DNA of 32,659 bases from Rossellomorea vietnamensis NBRC 101237 (GTDB lineage Bacteria > Bacillota > Bacilli > Bacillales > Bacillaceae_B), in the NCBI RefSeq assembly GCF_001591825.1, contig NZ_BCVQ01000044.1, forward strand, positions 1 through 32,659. The letters run 5' to 3'. Both the position numbers and the translations under genes were made by a program. The notes beneath the pieces are model-generated. The model was not told the origin of the DNA and searched no databases. It saw nothing but the letters and a program-made list of their open reading frames with translations. Shown here one piece after another: positions 6,784 to 13,640 of this stretch (positions within the stretch are counted from its first letter, which is position 1; each line of letters starts with the position of its first letter).

Positions 6784-7959
6784 ATGTTAACACTAATACA
6801 AAACGGGGAAGTTTATGCTCCAGCATATCTAGGGAAAAAGGATATCCTCCTGGTAGGGGATAAAATAGGTTTCATTGAAGACAAGATTGAACTTCCCGGT
6901 CAATTTGTGGATATAAAAGTGATGGATGCAACCGGGAAGTATGTTGTACCCGGATTCATCGACTCACATGTCCATATTATGGGCGGAGGAGGCGAAGGGA
7001 GCTTCCGTACAAGAACCCCTGAAATCCAATTGACTCAGGCCACGCTCTCAGGAATCACCACCCTTGTCGGTGTCATCGGCACAGACGGGACGACGAGGAC
7101 GATGGCAAGCCTCATAGCCAAAGCGAAGGGGCTGGAGGAAGAAGGGATTACCTGTTATACGCAAACCGGTTCATACCAGGTACCTTTGAAAACCCTAACC
7201 GGAAAGATTGAGGATGATATCATCTTAGTCGATAGAATCATTGGAGTGGGTGAAGTGGCGATAGCCGATCACCGCTCATCTCAGCCGACGGTAAACGAGT
7301 TAGCGAAAATTACTTCCGCCGCAAGGATTGGAGGGATGTTGTCGGGGAAAGCCGGGATTGTAAATATCCACGTCGGAGATAGTTATGATCATCTGAACCT
7401 GCTGGAAGAGATTGTCGAGACGACGGATATTCCGATCAAGCAGTTCTATCCGACTCATATCAACCGGAATGCCCATCTTTTTGAAGCAGGGATCCAATAT
7501 GCACTTAAAGGCGGCTATGTAGACTTTACAACAAGTACCATCCCTCAGTTTCTGGAAGACGGGGAAGTGAAATGCAGTCAAGCGCTTAAACGCATGCTCG
7601 ATGCGGGCGTACCGGTGGAACAAATCACCTATACCTCTGATGGACAAGCAAGTCTGCCGAATTTTGATAGTGATGGAGAGCTGATCGGACTGCAGATCGG
7701 TCAGGTGTCAAGCCTCTATGAAGAAGTGAAGGATGCCGTTCTGATGGAAAACATCCCTTTGGAAACAGCGATCAGGGTCATTACCTCGAATCCTGCGAAA
7801 ATCCTGAAACTAAAGCAAAAAGGTCGCGTGGAAGTCGAAAAGGACGCTGATCTTGTCCTTTTGGATCAGGAAACCCTTGACGTGAATACGGTTTTCGCCA
7901 GAGGGAAATTGATGGTGGAAAACGGGGAAGCAATCGTGAAAGGGACATTTGAACAGTGA
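6784..7959 (+). CDS. iadA: Isoaspartyl (beta-aspartyl) dipeptidase
   Basis: A 391-residue amidohydrolase that cleaves beta-aspartyl dipeptides released from damaged proteins, yielding aspartate and an amino acid. Metal ligands are visible: H62 and H64 (SHVH), H196 (IHVGDS), H225 (PTHINRN) and D286 (TSDG), plus substrate-contact E71 in GGGGEGSF. At the position where Escherichia coli IadA has the carboxylated bridging lysine (K162, VKCAISDHRS as recalled), this protein has E157 (VGEVAIADHRS). The ATG at 6784 follows AAAGGAG by 8 bases; the in-frame GTG at 6766 has no ribosome site. Second gene of the sigma-54-driven operon, closed by the hairpin at 7972-8005. Confidence 0.93.
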   Translation: MLTLIQNGEVYAPAYLGKKDILLVGDKIGFIEDKIELPGQFVDIKVMDATGKYVVPGFIDSHVHIMGGGGEGSFRTRTPEIQLTQATLSGITTLVGVIGTDGTTRTMASLIAKAKGLEEEGITCYTQTGSYQVPLKTLTGKIEDDIILVDRIIGVGEVAIADHRSSQPTVNELAKITSAARIGGMLSGKAGIVNIHVGDSYDHLNLLEEIVETTDIPIKQFYPTHINRNAHLFEAGIQYALKGGYVDFTTSTIPQFLEDGEVKCSQALKRMLDAGVPVEQITYTSDGQASLPNFDSDGELIGLQIGQVSSLYEEVKDAVLMENIPLETAIRVITSNPAKILKLKQKGRVEVEKDADLVLLDQETLDVNTVFARGKLMVENGEAIVKGTFEQ

Positions 7960-7971
7960 TGGAAAGAAAGG

Positions 7972-8006
7972 ATAGCCCGGAGCCTTGGTGCTCCAGGCTA
8001 TTTTTA
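7972..8006 (+). terminator. Terminator of the YfcC-iadA operon
   Basis: ATAGCCCGGAGC (7972-7983) pairs with GCTCCAGGCTAT (7990-8001) with one mismatch, followed by TTTTTATT. Confidence 0.85.
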
Positions 8007-8050
8007 TTGAATTTGAATGATCGATTAGAGCGGTACGTGTGAAATGTTCA

Positions 8051-8151
8051 TTTTATCAGCGAAATCTGGAATATATCAGCGGTATTCCGAATATTTCAGC
8101 GAAAACATTACTTTTATCAGCGAAATACCGAATATATCAGCGAAACGAAAA
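8051..8151. repeat. Five tandem ~20-bp repeats with TATCAGCG core
   Basis: TCAGCG recurs at 8056, 8076, 8096, 8117 and 8137, spaced 20, 20, 21 and 20 bases. Units alternate: copies 1 and 4 begin TTTTATCAGCGAAAT, copies 2 and 5 begin ATATATCAGCG. An ORF runs through it but is only a by-product. The rest of the gap (8152-8280) shows no feature I recognise. Confidence 0.8.
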
Positions 8152-8287
8152 ATCATTCCCCTTTTTGTAGAGGCGCCTAAACCTTATCCGACCCGAGACG
8201 GAGGAAAAAACCACCAGAAGCCCCTACTGTCCTTAAGGTCATTTCCATATGATAAAGATAGTTACTTATTGATGGGGGACGGATGTT

Positions 8288-9556
8288 ATGAAAAAAATGA
8301 TTGAAATCTTTAAGAATCCAATATTTTTAAAATTATTCTTCGCTAACTTTACTTCGCATATGGGAAGTGTGATTGGCCTGACAGCGTTTATGTTTTATCT
8401 GCTTGATCGCTTTTCTGAGCAGCCCATGTATGCATCGATTACGGAAATGATGTATTCACTCCCGACTCTTCTCGTGTTTTTCCTTGTAGGTGTGTTCGCT
8501 GACAGATTGGACCGCCAAAAAATTGCCTATCACTGTGATACGATCAGTGCTATTCTCACATTATTATTATTCGGTGCCATCTTCATAGGCTGGCTTCCGC
8601 TCATCTTTACGGTTCTCTTCCTAAGAAGCGGTGTCCAGAAATTTTTCTTCCCGGCAGAACAAGGAATCCTGCAGGGGGTCCTCTCAAAGGATGATTATTC
8701 TACAGCTGCCGGACTCAACCAAATGGTTATGAGCTTGTTTATGCTACTCGGAAATGCCGTTGCCATCTTTGTCTATTGGACGACAGGGATTTACGGTGCC
8801 ATTGCGGTTGACTTCGTTACCTTTGTGATCTCTGCCATCCTGATTAAGAAATGTGTCATTCCGGAAGAAGTCAGGCTCCCAAATGGGAAGCATTCCTGGA
8901 AAGATTTGAACATTCAATCTGTGACTAAAGACTTTACAGAAGGAATGAAATATATTTTCAATCATAAGCTGCTCCTATCATTGATTGGAGGGTTTATCGT
9001 ATTCGGCATTGTGAACGGTGGATTTGCGGTCATCCCTATTTTTATATTGAAATATAAATTGGCTCCCGATTCTTATGAGGAATATTCCATTCTATTAGGT
9101 GTAGCCTTCGGGGCAGGAGTGTTGATCGGAAGTATCTTCTCCTCCATGCTCACCCAAAAATTCAAGTTTCATGTATTGATTGTGGCAGGTCTCGTGATAT
9201 CGGGTACCTTTATCATCGCAGCATCGTTTGCCCCGACCACCTGGCTTTTTCTGATGATCATCTTCATTGCTGCACTGGGATTGCCACTTGTAAACATTGC
9301 AATCGGGGGTTGGATGCCAAGTATCATTGACCCTAAGATGATGGGGAGAGTACAGGGATGGATCAACCCCCTTATGATGCTTTCTCAATCCATCACCCTG
9401 GGAGTCATCGCCATGACATTCCCGTCTGTGATCACAGTTGAAATGCTCTACTGGCTCGTCGGAGGCTGCCTCATCATCGTAGCCGTATTCTACACCATCA
9501 TCCTGCCTAAATACGTAAAGGAAGAAGAACCACATTCTGCCGTTTTAAATAGTTAA
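8288..9556 (+). CDS. MFS transporter (MFS_3 / efflux type)
   Basis: A 422-residue integral membrane protein with about twelve hydrophobic segments. The loop between helices 2 and 3 reads GVFADRLDRQK, the major-facilitator signature G-x3-D-R-x2-R/K. The overall form (NPIFLKLFFANFTSHMG at the start, a cytoplasmic loop near residue 200, MMGRVQGWINP in the late loop) resembles the MFS_3 drug/macrolide-type exporters common in Bacillus, so export is more likely than uptake; the substrate cannot be read. The ATG at 8288 follows GGGGGAC. It stands alone between the repeat array and its terminator. Confidence 0.87.
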   Translation: MKKMIEIFKNPIFLKLFFANFTSHMGSVIGLTAFMFYLLDRFSEQPMYASITEMMYSLPTLLVFFLVGVFADRLDRQKIAYHCDTISAILTLLLFGAIFIGWLPLIFTVLFLRSGVQKFFFPAEQGILQGVLSKDDYSTAAGLNQMVMSLFMLLGNAVAIFVYWTTGIYGAIAVDFVTFVISAILIKKCVIPEEVRLPNGKHSWKDLNIQSVTKDFTEGMKYIFNHKLLLSLIGGFIVFGIVNGGFAVIPIFILKYKLAPDSYEEYSILLGVAFGAGVLIGSIFSSMLTQKFKFHVLIVAGLVISGTFIIAASFAPTTWLFLMIIFIAALGLPLVNIAIGGWMPSIIDPKMMGRVQGWINPLMMLSQSITLGVIAMTFPSVITVEMLYWLVGGCLIIVAVFYTIILPKYVKEEEPHSAVLNS

Positions 9557-9564
9557 AGAAACAT

Positions 9565-9606
9565 CCCTGCTGAATTGGGCAAGATGATTCAGTAGGGGTT
9601 TTTTAT
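9565..9606 (+). terminator. Terminator of the MFS gene
   Basis: CCCTGCTGAAT (9565-9575) pairs with ATTCAGTAGGG (9587-9597) with one G-U pair, followed by GTTTTTTTAT. A second hairpin without a T-run lies at 9648-9669. Confidence 0.85.
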
Positions 9607-9695
9607 ATTATAAACCTCTTCAATCGTTTGAAAATAATGTGGTTTGGAAGGAAAAAATGATTTTTCCTTTACTCATAAGTAAATATGCTTTGATA

Positions 9696-9819
9696 GTTGA
9701 TTGGAGCGGAGGGTGCTCGACTCCTGCGGGAAACGCTGGACAGGTGAGACCCCGCAGGCGTAGCCGAGGAGGCTCACCGCCAGCCCCGCGGAAAGCGAGC
9801 ACCTGTAGCGGAAATCAAC
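9696..9819. repeat. 124-bp palindromic dispersed repeat of the Bacillaceae type
   Basis: The ends are inverted: GTTGATT (9696-9702) with AATCAAC (9813-9819), and GGTGCTCG (9712-9719) with CGAGCACC (9796-9803). Inside, CCTGCGGG (9723-9730) pairs with CCCGCAGG (9751-9758), and GGTGAG...GGCTCACC form another arm. The segment is clearly more GC-rich than its surroundings. I recognise the wording (GACTCCTGCGGGAA, GCGGAAATCAAC) from intergenic repeats seen in many Bacillaceae genomes. It encodes no transposase, so it could be a mobile relic or a structured RNA. An ORF crossing it (9639-9869) is an artefact. Confidence 0.75.
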
Positions 9820-9908
9820 CAGCACTCGCTTCTTTAACAGTAAAAATGTTTAATAAACCGCTATTATAAAAAGAATGAAAATTATTTTTAAAAAGTATAA
9901 TCATTTTA

Positions 9909-9933
9909 TGAACGTTTTTTCTTCATGTACGTC
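9909..9933 (+). promoter_or_regulatory. ECF-type promoter, probable sigma-Y autoregulation
   Basis: TGAACG (9909-9914), 15 bases, CGTC (9930-9933). This has the AAC/CGT form of ECF sigma promoters and sits 46 bases upstream of the sigma factor's start codon, where self-recognition is usual. Confidence 0.65.
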
Positions 9934-9978
9934 TTATCAATGAACTCACCTGCCGGGGGATAGAAAGGACAGTAAAGG

Positions 9979-10512
9979 ATGGAAGAGAAAAAATGGATTA
10001 AGCAAGCGAAAAAAGGGAACCATGAAGCCTTTGCTCTTCTTTTTAGAGAACATTACCCCTTTTTAGTGAAATATTTGATCAAAGTAACGATGAATCGTGA
10101 TCTGGCAGAAGAGCTTGCTCAGGACACAATGGCTAAATGTGTGGAGAAAATCCATCAATACAATGGAAAATCCAAGTTTTCCTCCTGGCTGATTACGATC
10201 GCCACCAATCGGTATATCGATCTTCAGCGCAAAAGCAAAAGAGAAAAGGATTGGCAAAGGGATGAGATGAATGGTAGAAAGCTCAAGTGGGAAATGGAAT
10301 CGAGGAATGAAGAGTGGAATGATGTATTAGCCGTACTGGGACGACTTTCAGATGAAGTGAGGCTTCCTATCATTTTGAAACACTATTACGGATATTCATA
10401 TGAGGAAATCGGTCAAATGACGGAACTGCCACCAGGGACCGTTAAATCCAGGGTACATCACGGAATTACCAAGATGAGAAAGGAGTTGAAAATAGATGAA
10501 CAACAAACATGA
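9979..10512 (+). CDS. sigY: ECF RNA polymerase sigma factor, SigY type
   Basis: A 177-residue extracytoplasmic-function sigma factor directing core RNA polymerase to a small regulon. Region 2 (LFREHYPFLVKYLI...DLAEELAQDTMAKC, about residues 20-55) contains the -10 contact helix; region 4 (LPIILKHYYGYSYEEIGQMT...PPGTVKSRVHHG, about 133-168) is the -35 reading helix-turn-helix. The following YxlC- and YxlD-like membrane proteins, overlapping the gene, identify it as SigY rather than another ECF factor, since B. subtilis sigY is followed by yxlC-yxlD. An ECF-type promoter at 9909-9933 implies autoregulation. The ATG at 9979 is preceded by GAAAGGACAG. Confidence 0.82.
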   Translation: MEEKKWIKQAKKGNHEAFALLFREHYPFLVKYLIKVTMNRDLAEELAQDTMAKCVEKIHQYNGKSKFSSWLITIATNRYIDLQRKSKREKDWQRDEMNGRKLKWEMESRNEEWNDVLAVLGRLSDEVRLPIILKHYYGYSYEEIGQMTELPPGTVKSRVHHGITKMRKELKIDEQQT

Positions 10513-10813
10513 ACAGGATGAGCTAAAGGAATTGATAGATGAAGGCTTTCAATCCATTGATCGTGAAGTAGATGAAAGTACTCCGTCCCTTCAATGGTTT
10601 GAGCAATTGGTCGAGGGTCAGCAAGAACAGTTACAAGCAAGGTTTAAACGAGATATGATACTCTTTCTTCTTCTCGCTTGCTGCCTACTGACCGTTTTCT
10701 CCCTTACTTTGTTTCAAATGCCGATTCTATTTCTTCTCCTACAGGTTCTCATTTTCGCAGGAGCTTTGATATTTATTGGATGGACTTATACGAAAAAGGT
10801 GAAAAGGACATGA
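10496..10813 (+). CDS. yxlC: YxlC-family membrane protein, probable anti-sigma-Y component
   Basis: A 105-residue protein with an acidic cytoplasmic N-terminal half (about residues 1-48) and two transmembrane segments (about 49-95: ILFLLLACCLLTVFSLTLF and ILFLLLQVLIFAGALIFIG) ending in a basic tail. In B. subtilis YxlC and YxlD act together to restrain SigY; the same order and topology here support that role. It starts inside sigY (17-base overlap) with its own AAAGGAG ten bases upstream, so translation is coupled, which would hold anti-sigma and sigma in step. Confidence 0.75.
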   Translation: MNNKHEQDELKELIDEGFQSIDREVDESTPSLQWFEQLVEGQQEQLQARFKRDMILFLLLACCLLTVFSLTLFQMPILFLLLQVLIFAGALIFIGWTYTKKVKRT

Positions 10814-11016
10814 CAAGAGAAGAGCTTTATATCTTGCCGATTGTCATTCCCCTTCTTTTGGTCCAAAGCATCTATTTATTCATCGATGCACGTAGGAGTG
10901 GACATCAGTATTGGTTCTGGGGGATTTGGGGGCTGATTCAGTGCCCGGTGCCCATCATTTTTTATTTCATATTCGCGAAAAAAGTTTTTAGGAGAAAAGG
11001 GGAGAGAAAATCATGA
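10810..11016 (+). CDS. yxlD: YxlD-like membrane protein, probable anti-sigma-Y component
   Basis: A 68-residue protein with two transmembrane segments: IVIPLLLVQSIYLFIDARRSG, then WGIWGLIQCPVPIIFYFIFAK, and a basic C-terminus. The length equals that recalled for B. subtilis YxlD, and the IDAR-RxG turn between helices matches the PLDc_N-like form of that family. The ATG overlaps the yxlC stop codon (ATGA), indicating translational coupling. A longer ORF opening at 10678 overlaps yxlC in another frame and is not the real gene. Confidence 0.72.
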   Translation: MTREELYILPIVIPLLLVQSIYLFIDARRSGHQYWFWGIWGLIQCPVPIIFYFIFAKKVFRRKGERKS

Positions 11017-11327
11017 TCATTGTAACCACAGATTATGTACCAGGAAAGGAAATCAAGGAATTGAAGGGATTCGTGAGGGGAAGTACGGTACAGGCTAAGC
11101 ATATCGGAAAGGATATCATTGCAGGTTTAAAGACCATCATCGGCGGTGAAATCAGTGAATACAGCGAACTGATGGAGGAAGCAAGAAAGCAGGCTATTGA
11201 CCGCATGAAAGCGGAAGCCTCTCAATTAGGAGCGAATGCAGTGGTGGCTGTTCGTCTCGAAACATCCTCCGTCATGCAGAACGCTTCTGAAATCATTGCT
11301 TATGGTACGGCGGTCACTGTTGAATGA
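11013..11327 (+). CDS. UPF0145 / YbjQ-family protein
   Basis: A 104-residue soluble protein of the YbjQ (DUF74) family, which forms small ring-like oligomers; its function is unproven though often labelled heavy-metal-binding. Family marks are the N-terminal VTTDYVPGKEI, the G-x-V motif GFVRGSTVQAKHIGKDI, the helix EARKQAIDRMKAEASQLGANAVV and the final strand YGTAVTVE. The ATG overlaps the yxlD stop (ATGA), so it is the fourth, coupled gene of the sigY operon. In B. subtilis the operon continues instead with yxlE and the ABC genes yxlFG, so this composition is different. No clear terminator follows; the next promoter is at 11415. Confidence 0.85.
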   Translation: MIIVTTDYVPGKEIKELKGFVRGSTVQAKHIGKDIIAGLKTIIGGEISEYSELMEEARKQAIDRMKAEASQLGANAVVAVRLETSSVMQNASEIIAYGTAVTVE

Positions 11328-11414
11328 TAAGACTGTAGTGAAATAGAGGAAAGATGGTTACCGAATACAGAAGAAAACCATATAGTATATAGAAAATTAT
11401 CAATAAAAATAATA

Positions 11415-11443
11415 TTGACACAATTAAGGTCCTGTAGTATGGT
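11415..11443 (+). promoter_or_regulatory. Sigma-A promoter of the bmrCD leader
   Basis: TTGACA (perfect -35, 11415-11420), a 17-base spacer, then TATGGT (11438-11443). The predicted start is near 11450, giving a leader of about 430 bases before bmrC. Confidence 0.75.
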
Positions 11444-11484
11444 TATTAATGGAATAAAAAACGGTAACGAATGGAGGGTTTGTG

Positions 11485-11559
11485 ATGATGAAAGTGAATG
11501 GATCTCAAGGAGCAACAGCGGCTTTTCAAATCAATTTCATATCATCACATGACCGGTAA
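11485..11559 (+). CDS. Putative 24-residue leader peptide 1 before bmrCD
   Basis: A short ORF (MMKVNGSQGATAAFQ..., ending SSHDR) preceded by TGGAGGG at 8-13 bases, starting about 35 bases into the predicted transcript and stopping 28 bases before a strong terminator hairpin (11588-11620). That layout fits a ribosome-sensing attenuator: stalling on the ORF could alter folding of the downstream RNA. B. subtilis bmrCD is known to be induced by ribosome-targeting antibiotics through the bmrB leader. I claim positional analogy, not sequence homology. Confidence 0.5.
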   Translation: MMKVNGSQGATAAFQINFISSHDR

Positions 11560-11587
11560 CTCCTTAATGATTTCATATGAATTCACG

Positions 11588-11621
11588 AGCACAGGTTATG
11601 TTTATAATCTGTGCTTTTTTA
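11588..11621 (+). terminator. Attenuator-type terminator 1 in the bmrCD leader
   Basis: AGCACAGGTTA (11588-11598) pairs with TAATCTGTGCT (11605-11615) with one G-U pair, a 6-base loop and then TTTTTT. It lies between promoter and exporter genes, so read-through must be controlled. Confidence 0.82.
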
Positions 11622-11633
11622 TGTCCATTCATG

Positions 11634-11714
11634 AAGACGGACGTCTATAAGGCACAACAGAATCACCCCCACCTGGGGAATGCGATTCTGACTGTCCTGT
11701 GACGTCCGTCTTTT
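11634..11714 (+). terminator. Long branched hairpin, second terminator-like element in the bmrCD leader
   Basis: The outer stem AAGACGGACGTC (11634-11645) pairs perfectly with GACGTCCGTCTT (11701-11712), followed by TT. Inner stems are CAGAATC (11658-11664) with GATTCTG (11684-11690), and CCCC/GGGG (11667-11670 with 11675-11678). It may be a second attenuator or only a structured spacer. Confidence 0.65.
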
Positions 11715-11790
11715 GTATGTTATCGCTTAGCGGTGGACCCAAGGGCACCCTTGATCACACATAGATTATTCATTTATGAAGGAGGAAAAG

Positions 11791-11850
11791 ATGATGGTAA
11801 TGGTTCAAATGAAGAAGATGATGTCTGCTGTGGAGACAGAAGGCGGATAG
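11791..11850 (+). CDS. Putative 19-residue methionine-rich leader peptide 2
   Basis: ATG at 11791 preceded by GGAGG (11781-11785); the product starts MMVMVQMKKMM and ends ETEGG. Six of the first eleven residues are Met. It stops 32 bases before the bmrC ATG, in the position of bmrB relative to bmrC in B. subtilis. It could stall ribosomes or couple translation into bmrC. No recognisable homology. Confidence 0.5.
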   Translation: MMVMVQMKKMMSAVETEGG

Positions 11851-11882
11851 TAAAGAAAGTCAACATGGGGAGGTAGACTGGG

Positions 11883-13640
11883 ATGTTTAGTATTTTTAAG
11901 AAATTATCATGGTTCTTTATTGAAAATTGGAAAAGGTATACGGTGGCGATCATTCTATTGACGATTGTAGGGATCCTTGATGTGATCCCTCCGAAGCTTG
12001 TGGGGAATGCCATCGATGACATTCACCTCGGTGCGATGACCTGGGATGTGGTGGGGAAGTACCTTTGGATGATTGCCGGGATTGCCATCATATCGTATGG
12101 GATGACGTATGTGTGGATGTATCAATTGTTTGGTGGGGCCTTTCTCGTTGAAAGGAAGCTGCGCAGTAAATTCATGGGTCACCTCTTAAAGATGACCCCG
12201 ACGTTCTTTGAGAAGAATCGGACGGGTGATTTAATGGCAAGGGCGACGAATGATTTAAAGGCGATTTCAATCACGGCGGGTTTCGGTGTCCTGACGTTGA
12301 TCGATTCGAGCGTGTTCATGTTAACGATCCTGTTTACGATGGGGTTTCTCATCAGCTGGAAACTGACGATAGCGGCCGTTTTACCTTTGCCGATCATGGC
12401 TTTGTTAATGAAGGTATATGGTGCAAGAATCCATAAACGGTTCACCGAAGCTCAGGATGCATTCGGAGACCTGAATGATAAAGTTCTTGAGTCGATTGCA
12501 GGGGTCAGGGTCATCCGGGCTTACGTACAGGAAAGGGCAGATGAAAATCGTTTCGGTGATATGACGGAAGATGTGTATAACAAAAATATCGGTGTTGCGA
12601 AGATCGACTCTTTGTTTGAACCGACCATAAAAGTCCTCGTTGGATTAAGTTACTTAATCGGATTGGGTTATGGCGCGTATCTGGTATTCCACCAGAGCAT
12701 TACCTTGGGACAGCTGGTTTCCTTTAATGTGTATCTGGGAATGTTGATCTGGCCGATGTTTGCAATCGGTGAATTGATCAATGTGATGCAGCGGGGGAAT
12801 GCATCCCTCGATCGGGTTCAGGAGACACTCGATTATGTCCAGGACGTACAGGATAGAGAAAATCCTAAATCGATCGATTCCCCGGAACAGATCGGATTTA
12901 AGGATGTGGACTTCAAATATCCTTCCTCACAGGTACTGAACCTATCCAACATCAATGTGAACATTCATCAAGGAGGAACCCTCGGGATAGTCGGGAAGAC
13001 AGGAAGCGGTAAGACGACTTTCATCAAGCAGCTTCTCCGTGAATATCCTGCGGGAAGTGGTTCCTTATCCATCGGAGGTATCCCGATTGATGACTTGTCC
13101 ATTCAGCAGGTAAGGGATTGGATCGGGTATGTCCCACAAGATCATGTTCTTTTTTCCAGAACCGTAAGGGAAAATATTCTATTCGGAAAGCATGATGCAA
13201 CAGAGGAAGATTTGGAAAAGGCGATAGAATTGGCTGATTTCAAGAAGGACCTCGACATGCTGCCTGATGGGTTGACCACCCTTGTAGGGGAGAAGGGTGT
13301 GGCTCTCTCGGGTGGCCAGAAACAACGGATTTCGATTGCAAGAGCCCTCATCAAGAACCCTGAAATCCTTATCCTTGATGACTCATTATCGGCAGTAGAT
13401 GCCAAGACAGAAGCAAAGATCATAGACAATATACGAACAGAACGTGAAGGAAAAACAACGATTATTACGACTCATCGTCTCTCGGCGGTTCAGCATGCTG
13501 ACTGGATCATCGTTTTCGAGGATGGGAAAGTGGTAGAAGAAGGGGTCCATGAAGTGCTCCTCGGGAATGGCGGTTGGTATAAAGAACAATTTGACCGCCA
13601 ACAAGTTGAAGATTCCTCACCAGAGGAGGTGGGCGCATGA
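11883..13640 (+). CDS. bmrC: Heterodimeric multidrug ABC exporter subunit BmrC (YheI)
   Basis: A 585-residue half-transporter: six transmembrane helices (about residues 15-310) followed by an ATPase domain with Walker A GKTGSGKTT (~370), signature LSGGQKQR (~475) and Walker B ILILDDSLSAVD (~494-505). The residue after the Walker B Asp is Asp, not the catalytic Glu, marking it as the degenerate-site subunit, as in B. subtilis BmrC (same length). It pairs with the next gene, which it overlaps by four bases. Together they pump hydrophobic drugs out at the cost of ATP. Expression is probably controlled through the leader at 11450-11882. The ATG has GGGGAGG nine bases upstream. Confidence 0.9.
   Translation: MFSIFKKLSWFFIENWKRYTVAIILLTIVGILDVIPPKLVGNAIDDIHLGAMTWDVVGKYLWMIAGIAIISYGMTYVWMYQLFGGAFLVERKLRSKFMGHLLKMTPTFFEKNRTGDLMARATNDLKAISITAGFGVLTLIDSSVFMLTILFTMGFLISWKLTIAAVLPLPIMALLMKVYGARIHKRFTEAQDAFGDLNDKVLESIAGVRVIRAYVQERADENRFGDMTEDVYNKNIGVAKIDSLFEPTIKVLVGLSYLIGLGYGAYLVFHQSITLGQLVSFNVYLGMLIWPMFAIGELINVMQRGNASLDRVQETLDYVQDVQDRENPKSIDSPEQIGFKDVDFKYPSSQVLNLSNINVNIHQGGTLGIVGKTGSGKTTFIKQLLREYPAGSGSLSIGGIPIDDLSIQQVRDWIGYVPQDHVLFSRTVRENILFGKHDATEEDLEKAIELADFKKDLDMLPDGLTTLVGEKGVALSGGQKQRISIARALIKNPEILILDDSLSAVDAKTEAKIIDNIRTEREGKTTIITTHRLSAVQHADWIIVFEDGKVVEEGVHEVLLGNGGWYKEQFDRQQVEDSSPEEVGA

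Noticed and set aside
8051..8151. CRISPR array
   Set aside because: Repeats are short, imperfect, with a 20-base period and no unique spacers or cas genes.
8044..8304. An 86-codon ORF upstream of the MFS gene
   Set aside because: It is produced by the 20-bp TATCAGCG repeats, has no ribosome site and overlaps the MFS start.
9095..9535. A 146-codon ORF antisense to the MFS gene
   Set aside because: Low-complexity His/Asp-rich translation, a shadow of the hydrophobic gene in the opposite strand.
9639..9869. A 76-codon ORF (and one opposite, 9620-9802)
   Set aside because: Both run through the palindromic repeat element, giving Arg/Pro/Gly-rich sequence typical of spurious calls in such repeats.
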